DNA of 12,984 nucleotides from Clostridia bacterium (GTDB lineage Bacteria; Bacillota; Clostridia; Christensenellales; CAG-314), in the NCBI GenBank assembly GCA_900769665.1, contig CAAGHL010000027.1:1-12984 (forward strand), read 5' to 3'. The position numbers and the translations under genes are program-made. The notes under the pieces were generated by a model, which saw only the letters and a program-made list of their open reading frames with translations, searched no databases and was not told the DNA's origin. Each line of letters opens with the position of its first letter. The first letter of the stretch is position 1. Positions 1 through 5,305 of this stretch are shown piece by piece.

Positions 1-24
1 CTCGGTTGAATGAGCCTACGCTCC

Positions 25-54
25 GATGTCGCCGCATGGCAACAACTCGGCTCC
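25..54 (-). repeat. degenerate hairpin repeat, copy A
   Basis: The reverse complement of this 30-mer matches 683-712 at 27 of 30 positions, so the two copies form a long-range inverted repeat. Read on the minus strand it contains GTTGCC, a four-base spacer, then GGCGAC, a six-pair stem with one G-U pair. The outer CCGA and TCGG (47-50 and 23-26) can also pair. Confidence 0.65.
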
Positions 55-170
55 AACCCTTCGGGAAAGGCAAAAAAACTCGCCACCCCTCAAGGTCAAA
101 GGACTTTGTTGTAAGATGGCAGTATGACGTAGTAAAGATTATAAATAAAGTCTATTTGCAGTAAGTGTAA

Positions 171-179
171 TGATATAAT
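171..179 (+). promoter_or_regulatory. isolated extended -10 sequence
   Basis: A perfect TATAAT at 174-179 is preceded directly by TGA, which fits an extended -10 (TGN) element. No good -35 hexamer lies 16-18 bp upstream, and no gene follows. If active, it would transcribe the repeat-bearing gene-poor region. Such AT-rich hexamers also arise by chance. Confidence 0.25.
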
Positions 180-240
180 TCATACATTGACAACCTTAGG
201 TTTACTGCAATCAATTTGATTTTTTAGCACCAAACATCTA

Positions 241-257
241 TCGCCACGTCTAATAAC
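241..257 (-). repeat. possible further copy of the repeat (copy J)
   Basis: This stretch begins TCGCCACGT, identical to nine bases of the reverse complement of copy B. It continues with an AATAAC-containing tail resembling copy C when a gap is allowed. It is short and weak enough to be chance. Confidence 0.25.
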
Positions 258-291
258 GTCCCTTGCCCTTTCGGGGTGGCGGTCGGGGACG
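257..291 (+). repeat. small inverted repeat (CGTCCC / GGGACG)
   Basis: CGTCCC at 257-262 pairs exactly with GGGACG at 286-291. The interior has a CCC/GGG inner pairing, so a compact two-tier hairpin is possible. No U-tract follows, so it is not a standard terminator. A diverged repeat-like stretch with GGTTGCATGGCACC follows at 295-308. Confidence 0.35.
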
Positions 292-604
292 GGTGGTTGC
301 ATGGCACCGATGTGGTCAACGACAATTGCCACTGTGAGGAAAAACGCACGATGTAAACTCCTAAACTGAGTTTTAACAGTGCAGTAATGACGAGCTTTTT
401 TCAATATTTGACGATAGCGATGTTTTGCTTTGTAATAGATAAATCATTATCGCAAGAAGCAAAGTTTCAGAAATCAACTGAACTTTGTAGTATACTAATA
501 TTATCCGACCGCAAACTACAATGCTCACTGTCTACTGTTTCTGAACAACGCAACCTGACGTGGACGAGTAAGTACATTACGAAGCCCTTGACCGCTTAAC
601 TATT

Positions 605-632
605 GAGCCGAGTGGTTGACACGCACCGATAT
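605..632 (+). repeat. degenerate repeat, copy E
   Basis: Positions 608-632 align without gaps to 687-711 (copy B) at 19 of 25 positions, both starting CCGAGT. The stem seen in copies A and B is mostly lost here. Confidence 0.45.
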
Positions 633-682
633 GAAATAAAATCGCGTAGCCGTAAAGGTGGTGTTGCAAAACTAAGCCTTAT

Positions 683-712
683 GGAACCGAGTTGTTGCCA
701 CGTGGCGACATC
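683..712 (+). repeat. degenerate hairpin repeat, copy B
   Basis: This is the best-formed copy: GTTGCC (694-699), spacer ACGT (700-703), GGCGAC (704-709), a six-pair stem with one G-U pair. It matches the reverse complement of 25-54 at 27 of 30 positions, and that of 884-905 at 19 of 22. Confidence 0.65.
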
Positions 713-744
713 TTTCTACTACACTGACCATTTCAAACTAGGAG

Positions 745-773
745 CCGAGGCGGTGTCCAAACGAAAACCTCGG
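745..773 (+). repeat. inverted repeat CCGAGG / CCTCGG
   Basis: CCGAGG at 745-750 pairs perfectly with CCTCGG at 768-773 across a 17-nt loop. The left arm sits in GGAGCCGAG (741-749), the same nine bases that begin copy A on its own strand, so this may be a truncated family member. Confidence 0.35.
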
Positions 774-853
774 AAGGAGGGCGCATAAAAATGAGCGCGG
801 ACTATTACTTCTTTGCTCCGACTGGAGGGAGGTATCAGACCGTTTTTCGTGGG

Positions 854-871
854 ATATTGCCGAGGCGATAT
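854..871 (+). repeat. hairpin related to the repeat family (copy I)
   Basis: ATATTGC (854-860), loop CGAG, then GCGATAT (865-871) form a seven-pair stem with one G-U pair. The core TTGCC...GGCGAYAT resembles copy B with a two-base deletion. Copy C follows 13 bases downstream in the opposite orientation. Confidence 0.4.
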
Positions 872-883
872 AGCATCAGGCGT

Positions 884-905
884 TCGCAACGTGACAATAA
901 CTCGG
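884..905 (-). repeat. degenerate repeat, copy C
   Basis: The reverse complement aligns to 687-708 (copy B) at 19 of 22 positions without gaps, beginning CCGAGTT. Its sequence has drifted so that the central stem of copies A and B is not kept. Confidence 0.5.
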
Positions 906-1037
906 CGGTGCCACATACAACTTTCACTACCTTTGTGGCTACGCTTCTTACAACTTACTCATCGTGCGTGGAAACTGCGAGGCGGTTTGCGTTCCCGAAA
1001 AGGTAATACCGAAGCTTCGAGGCGCGCTTATTTACAA

Positions 1038-1064
1038 TTGACTTAGAGTCCACGTCATTACACT
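1038..1064 (+). promoter_or_regulatory. candidate sigma-A promoter for the 1075-residue gene
   Basis: TTGACT at 1038-1043 matches the -35 consensus at five of six bases. TACACT at 1059-1064 is a four-of-six -10 hexamer. The spacer is 15 bp, shorter than ideal. Transcription would start near 1071 and give a leader of about 40 nt ending at the ATG at 1110. That leader is rich in A and C, nearly free of G, and lacks a Shine-Dalgarno sequence. Confidence 0.35.
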
Positions 1065-1109
1065 AATTTACGAATAAGAAAACAAACAACAACAAATCCA
1101 AACAACCGC

Positions 1110-4100
1110 ATGGCAAATATTGACGAAAAACTGAATAATTGGACTGACAAACTGAGATACGATCGGTCGTTTTTGGCTAAATTGGCGCTGTCGGATGACA
1201 ATGTCAAAGAGTTTTATGCCGATATTGCCACCGAGCTACTTAGTTACGACAAAGTAAAATCCCGTACACGTTGGTCGGGCGTTGCGTTCAGTTTCGGGCG
1301 CAACACTTTTGCGCGTATCGCAATTGTCGGAAAAACGTTGTCGGTGTACCTTGCCGTGGAACCGACCGACAATCAAGAGGGTAAATATCGCGCGCGCAAC
1401 GTAGGCGACGTCAAAAAGTACGAAAAAACACCTTCTATGTATAAAGTGAAGAGTGAGGGCGCACTGCGTAACGTAATTAAACTAATCGGCGAAATTGCCG
1501 AGCGCATGGGTTTGACCGTCAAGGAAACGTTGCCCGAGCCGGTGTCGGCAAAGGACTTCCCCTCGGACAACTTCGACAACCTTGTCACTCGCGGACTGAT
1601 ACGCTTGCTACGTCACGGCAACGGCAAACGAGTGGTGGTGACGGACGACGAAACCGCCGCTACGGACATCGACGAAGCTCAACCCGACGTTGGCGAAACG
1701 GAGCAAGACGACGAAGTTGCAATGCGTGTGGTGGGCAACCCCTTGCTTACCGACGTGTACGCCGACGCTGTGGACAAAACCGAGCAACTGTGCCAAACGC
1801 ACAAAACGATGAGCGACATCCTCGGTTGCATGAGCGACGGCGAAAGCGTTGTCAGCCGCACAAAGCGCAAACTGTTGCGTGCCATCGACGAAAGCTGGGT
1901 AAACGCCGTCGAGGGTGCACTGGAAGCAATGGATTGGCTTGTGCGCAACCCCACGCACTACATCGCCGAAACGGAAGAAATCCTGCCCATCGAAATGACC
2001 AAGAAAATCACGGGGCGTTCGGTGGTGCATTTGTGCCAACACACCAACTTTATCACGACCGACGGCGACGACATCATCCCCAAAAAGATGCTAAACGTCT
2101 TCCGCGACGACAGCTTGATGACCTACGAAAACAAGTTTCTCAACACGTTGATTGCTCGTCTTGCGATATTTGTCAAACGTCGTTACGACATTGCCGTCAA
2201 CTACGGCGTGGACGAATTGGTGGACGAACTCAACTACGAAACGACCTTCGAGGACGGCGACGCCAAGGGCAAAGTGACGATAAACGTCAGCTACAGCGTG
2301 CCCAACACCGACAAAGCCGCCAACAGTTTGTTCGGTACGGAGTTGTGGCGCAGGATAGAACGCGTCAACACCGTCACGCAGGAGTTTTTGCGTAGCGATT
2401 TTGTTGCAAAAATGGAACGCCGCTACGTCAATCCTCCCATTTTGCGCACCAACGCAATTGTCAAAAACAAGTATTTCCGCCAATGCCTTGCACTGTGGGA
2501 CTTTATCGAACGCTACGACGACGCAGGCTACGGCTTGGTTGTTGAGGAAAACGCTCTTGACGTGCAAAACGACTACGCCGAAGTGCTGGGCAAAGCCGCC
2601 GCAACGCAATATATGATGTTTATGCGCAACGTTTCCGCCGACTACCTTGAAGATATTGTCGGCAGTTACGTCTCGCCGAAACTTACGCCTCGTTTGGAAA
2701 CGCGCTTTGCACGTAACGGCGAGGATGACTTTACCGAAGTCGTGGACGAGGACGACGCCACGGAGGAACAGCGCGACTACAAATTTGCTTTGGAAGTTGC
2801 CATTGCCGCCGACGAAAAGTTCGGTTACGACTACGGCGAGCTTGTTGCCGAGGCAAAAACGTTGCGTTTCGGTACTGCCGAAGTGCCGACGAACGTCGAC
2901 GAGCAAACCGTCGAAGAACAAGCCGCCGCCGAACTGTGGTGGAACGGCATACGCTACGTCAAGACCTTCCATGCCAAGATACGCCTTGCCGAGCCTGCCG
3001 TGAAGGACGATTTCCTTACCATATCCAACGCTTTGTTGGGTTACGACCGTGTAAAACTGCGCGAAAGCAATCGTTTTGCCACATTCAACCGCGGCAGAAC
3101 AAACCTTGCGCGCATAAACGTGGTTGGCAAAACGCTGTACGTGTACTTTGCGCTAGACCCCGAAGCGGTAGACGCCAAATACCATGTGCGCAACGTGTCC
3201 GACCGCAAGAGTTACGCCGATACGCCGACTTTGTTGCGTGTACGCAGTGTGCGTGCGCTGAAATATGCGTTGGAACTTGTCGACCAAGTGTGCCTCGACA
3301 ACGGCGCAGTGCCCACCGATAACCCGAGCGCCGTGGTGGAAGAATACACCTACCGTCCCGTGTCGCTACAAGCCATGTTGGAAAACGGCTGGATACGGGA
3401 AGTCAAGCGAGGCGAGGTCACCGACGACGGCAACGACATCACGTTGGACGGCGTGCGTTACCACAAGACTTTCCACGCAAAAATACGTCTTGCCCCTGCC
3501 GAAACCAAGCAAAACTTTGTTTCCGTTGCCAATATGTTGCTGGGCTACGACCGTGTAAAGATGCGTGAAAGCAACCGCTTTGCCACATTCAACCGCGGCA
3601 GACAAACCTTGGCACGCCTTGGCATAAACGGCAAAACGCTGTGTTTGTACCTTGCCGTCGACCCTGCCGAGTGCGACCCGAAAATGCACGTCAAGGACGT
3701 CGGCAAGCGCAAAAGTATTGCCGATACGCCGTCGCTGGTGCGTTTGCGCAGTAGTCGCGCGGTAAAATACGCTAGCGAATTGATACAAAAAATGTTTGCG
3801 GACGGCGAGATTGCATTGCTTGAAAAACCGCCTGTGGTGCTTACCGAAGAGGATTACAAGACGGTGCCGTTGCGCAAAATGGTCAAACTCGGTTGGATAC
3901 GCAAAACTACCAAAACCGACACCGACCAATTTGCCCTTACCCAAACGGAAGCGTCGCAAACGGCGCAGGATATGGCTCGCACCGAAGCCGAGTACTGGCA
4001 AATGCCGCCGAGAGATATTCCGCTCGGAGTCGTGTACGACAACTCCACAACCGACCAAACGACCGTTACCAATGCAGGCGTATTGAGCGTGTCGCCCGAC

Positions 4101-4337
4101 GTGGTGGACGCCGAAATTGCCGCTGCGGAACAAGCCGTGGAGCAAATCGACGACGAAAACCGCACATTGCCCGACGTTGTGCAGGTGCAAACGGACTACT
4201 CCGACCCGACAAAACTCGGTTTGGATGACGCAAGCAACTACATTGCCGACAGTTCCGCCGAGGCGGAGGACGAAGAAGAGGAACAAAAGAAAGGTTTGTT
4301 TGCCAAATTGTTCGGTATCGGTAGGAAAAAGAAGTAA
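1110..4337 (+). CDS. large cytoplasmic protein with three copies of one domain and a DUF2357-like middle
   Basis: Function unknown. The 1075 residues have no signal peptide or membrane segment. A domain of about 115 residues occurs at roughly 17-135, 615-730 and 783-898, sharing K(I/L)xLA, a YD(K/R)VK core, FNRGR (FGRN in copy 1), a V/N-GKTL-xx-Y(L/F)A strand and a DTPxLxRxRS-type segment (KTPSMYKVKS in copy 1). Each copy is followed by a short GWIR or GLIR motif (near 162, 760, 928). Residues about 215-530 contain TYENKFLNTLIARL (338-351), resembling DUF2357 proteins; this is tentative. The C-terminus has an acidic run (1051-1059) and then a basic, hydrophobic tail (KKGLFAKLFGIGRKKK), perhaps a membrane or partner contact. 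The ATG at 1110 is the only reasonable start, since the frame is closed at 1044 and has no upstream ATG; no Shine-Dalgarno is visible. The next gene starts two bases after the stop. Confidence 0.85.
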   Translation: MANIDEKLNNWTDKLRYDRSFLAKLALSDDNVKEFYADIATELLSYDKVKSRTRWSGVAFSFGRNTFARIAIVGKTLSVYLAVEPTDNQEGKYRARNVGDVKKYEKTPSMYKVKSEGALRNVIKLIGEIAERMGLTVKETLPEPVSAKDFPSDNFDNLVTRGLIRLLRHGNGKRVVVTDDETAATDIDEAQPDVGETEQDDEVAMRVVGNPLLTDVYADAVDKTEQLCQTHKTMSDILGCMSDGESVVSRTKRKLLRAIDESWVNAVEGALEAMDWLVRNPTHYIAETEEILPIEMTKKITGRSVVHLCQHTNFITTDGDDIIPKKMLNVFRDDSLMTYENKFLNTLIARLAIFVKRRYDIAVNYGVDELVDELNYETTFEDGDAKGKVTINVSYSVPNTDKAANSLFGTELWRRIERVNTVTQEFLRSDFVAKMERRYVNPPILRTNAIVKNKYFRQCLALWDFIERYDDAGYGLVVEENALDVQNDYAEVLGKAAATQYMMFMRNVSADYLEDIVGSYVSPKLTPRLETRFARNGEDDFTEVVDEDDATEEQRDYKFALEVAIAADEKFGYDYGELVAEAKTLRFGTAEVPTNVDEQTVEEQAAAELWWNGIRYVKTFHAKIRLAEPAVKDDFLTISNALLGYDRVKLRESNRFATFNRGRTNLARINVVGKTLYVYFALDPEAVDAKYHVRNVSDRKSYADTPTLLRVRSVRALKYALELVDQVCLDNGAVPTDNPSAVVEEYTYRPVSLQAMLENGWIREVKRGEVTDDGNDITLDGVRYHKTFHAKIRLAPAETKQNFVSVANMLLGYDRVKMRESNRFATFNRGRQTLARLGINGKTLCLYLAVDPAECDPKMHVKDVGKRKSIADTPSLVRLRSSRAVKYASELIQKMFADGEIALLEKPPVVLTEEDYKTVPLRKMVKLGWIRKTTKTDTDQFALTQTEASQTAQDMARTEAEYWQMPPRDIPLGVVYDNSTTDQTTVTNAGVLSVSPDVVDAEIAAAEQAVEQIDDENRTLPDVVQVQTDYSDPTKLGLDDASNYIADSSAEAEDEEEEQKKGLFAKLFGIGRKKK
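2937..3413 (+). repeat. internal coding repeat, unit 2
   Basis: This stretch encodes residues about 610-768 of the large protein and matches unit 3 exactly 504 bases (168 codons) downstream. The units are alike at DNA level: 3075-3098 is identical to 3579-3602, and flanking codons differ mostly at third positions. This suggests a fairly recent duplication or gene conversion. Unit 1 (near 1146-1619) is much more diverged. Confidence 0.75.
3441..3917 (+). repeat. internal coding repeat, unit 3
   Basis: This stretch encodes residues about 778-936 of the large protein, in the same frame as unit 2 at an offset of 504 bases. It carries the same LLGYDRVK, ESNRFATFNRGR and GKTL motifs and ends with GWIRK. 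Confidence 0.75.
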
Positions 4338-4339
4338 TA

Positions 4340-5095
4340 ATGAGCGAAAAAAAGAAAAAATCGAAGATTGCCGATGTAATATTTTGGATTGTGATGGCAT
4401 TGGTTGCCGTTGCGCTGTTGTGCGTTGTTTTCCTCGGAAAGCAAAGCGACCGTCCGACGTTTTTGTTCGGCAAAGCCATGCTGTGGGTGGAAACGGAAAG
4501 TATGGACCCCACGATAGAAGCCAAAAGTTACATTGCCGTACATGAAAGCGACGGCAAGGACTTGAACGTCGGCGACGTAATAACCTTTGTGTGCCAAGAC
4601 CAAAGCCAAGCGACCTACGGCAAACTGATTACTCATCGTATCCATGAGGTGACGGCGGACGGTTACAAAACAAAGGGGGACAACAAACTGTCCAACGTCG
4701 ATCCGTGGACTGTTGCGGCCGACGACGTAGTGGCAGTGTACGACAACAACTTGCCCTTTATGACCTTTGTCGGACGTGTGTTTTCCTCCTGGGTGGGGCT
4801 TATGATCATCGGCTTGGTGTTTGTGCTGACCATGGGTTTTGTGTATATCCCCGATATGGTTGCCGCAGTCAAAAACGACACCGACAAAGATGTGCAACAA
4901 GCCAAGCAAGCGGAAATCGAGCGCTTGGTTGCCGAGGAAGTAGCACGCCTTGCCGCGCAAAACAATGCGCCAAAATGCGCCGAAATTGGCAACGATGCGG
5001 CAACTGAAAACAACGACGTGGTTAGTGAAAACGCCGATACAAAATCCGACGAACCAACCGACGAACAACCTACAACAAACGGCGACAACAACTAG
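4340..5095 (+). CDS. signal peptidase I, S26B (SipW/archaeal-type), with cytoplasmic tail
   Basis: Membrane serine protease expected to remove signal peptides from exported proteins. The 251 residues begin with a basic stretch (EKKKKSK) and a membrane helix at about 11-33. The extracytoplasmic catalytic part has ESMDPTI (Ser54), GDVITF (78-83), ITHRIHE (His99) and KGDN (Asp114). A second membrane helix lies at about 149-172. The Ser/His/Asp pattern, with His where bacterial type I enzymes have Lys, is the S26B signature known from SipW, archaea and the ER. After the second helix comes a tail of about 75 residues facing the cytoplasm: a predicted helix or coiled coil (about 184-207), then a low-complexity acidic Asn/Thr/Asp end. 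The start lies two bases after the preceding stop, with a weak GAAG near 4331, so translation is probably coupled to the large upstream gene. Substrates are not visible here. Confidence 0.9.
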   Translation: MSEKKKKSKIADVIFWIVMALVAVALLCVVFLGKQSDRPTFLFGKAMLWVETESMDPTIEAKSYIAVHESDGKDLNVGDVITFVCQDQSQATYGKLITHRIHEVTADGYKTKGDNKLSNVDPWTVAADDVVAVYDNNLPFMTFVGRVFSSWVGLMIIGLVFVLTMGFVYIPDMVAAVKNDTDKDVQQAKQAEIERLVAEEVARLAAQNNAPKCAEIGNDAATENNDVVSENADTKSDEPTDEQPTTNGDNN

Positions 5096-5097
5096 TC

Positions 5098-5144
5098 GAT
5101 GTAAGCAAAAAATCAATACGTATTACGATTTTGCTTACATTTTA
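5098..5144. terminator. symmetrical hairpin terminator, possibly bidirectional
   Basis: ATGTAAGCAAAA (5099-5110) pairs perfectly with TTTTGCTTACAT (5129-5140), a 12-bp stem. The loop contains a palindrome (5115-5124). A short T-run follows (5140-5143). The A/T-rich inner ends make it symmetrical, but the outer T-tract is short, so efficiency is uncertain. It lies directly after the signal peptidase stop. Confidence 0.65.
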
Positions 5145-5305
5145 CTGCGTTTTTGTCACCAACAATCACAAACAAACGGCAATTTCGCTACAAGCAAACA
5201 ACGATTTTGCCGCTGTGCAACAACAATTTGTAACAAACAAGCAAACGGCAAGTCGCGGACGTGCAAAACAAACGCTCCGCAACAAAGCAAACGAAGGAAT
5301 TGTCA
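5145..5305 (+). other. A/C-rich leader region before the EAL gene
   Basis: This stretch is rich in CAA and AAC, poor in G, and contains CAAACGGCAA twice (near 5174 and 5243). No convincing -10 was found, although a terminator lies upstream and a promoter must exist if the EAL gene is transcribed alone. TTGTCA at 5153 resembles a -35 but has no matching -10. The ribosome site AAGGA (5294-5298) lies seven bases before the ATG at 5306. Confidence 0.45.

Larger units (their letters stand above)
1..1109. other. gene-poor region with degenerate short repeats
   Basis: All six frames are broken by stops. The longest open stretches (about 60-77 codons) lack protein-like composition and overlap one another on both strands. 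What the region holds is a family of related 22-30 bp repeats in both orientations (best copies 25-54, 605-632, 683-712, 884-905), a few additional small inverted repeats, an isolated extended -10 sequence near 171-179 and a candidate promoter at 1038-1064. It could be a non-coding RNA or repeat-rich locus, or a decayed gene. No known RNA family was recognised. Confidence 0.6.

Noticed and set aside
209..227. AT-rich palindrome followed by T-run as a terminator
   Set aside because: The stem is only five A/T-rich pairs, too weak to support a terminator call.
257..312. T-box riboswitch (GGTGG / CACCG words near 291-309 and 906-914)
   Set aside because: The conserved T-box antiterminator sequence, specifier stem and downstream aminoacyl-tRNA or amino-acid gene are missing.
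180..404. 74-codon minus-strand open frame
   Set aside because: It begins at TTG, has no ribosome site, and its product shows no protein-like pattern.
387..599. 70-codon open frame in the left region
   Set aside because: No ribosome site, no recognisable features, and overlaps the gene-free repeat region.
791..1006. 71-codon open frame with an AAGGAGG-like site 10 bases upstream
   Set aside because: The ribosome-site-like sequence is good, but the product is compositionally odd, the frame overlaps other open frames of similar length, and it runs through two copies of the repeat family. Kept as unproven.
2091..2972. Long antisense open frame (293 codons) opposite the large gene
   Set aside because: The plus-strand frame has clear domain repeats; the antisense frame is a by-product of its codon use and lacks motifs or a ribosome site.
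3366..4400. Long antisense open frame (344 codons) spanning the end of the large gene
   Set aside because: It lies opposite two clearly coding frames and has no recognisable domain.
5096..5305. c-di-GMP riboswitch upstream of the EAL gene
   Set aside because: The conserved GEMM core was not found here or before the genes at 7732 and 12976.
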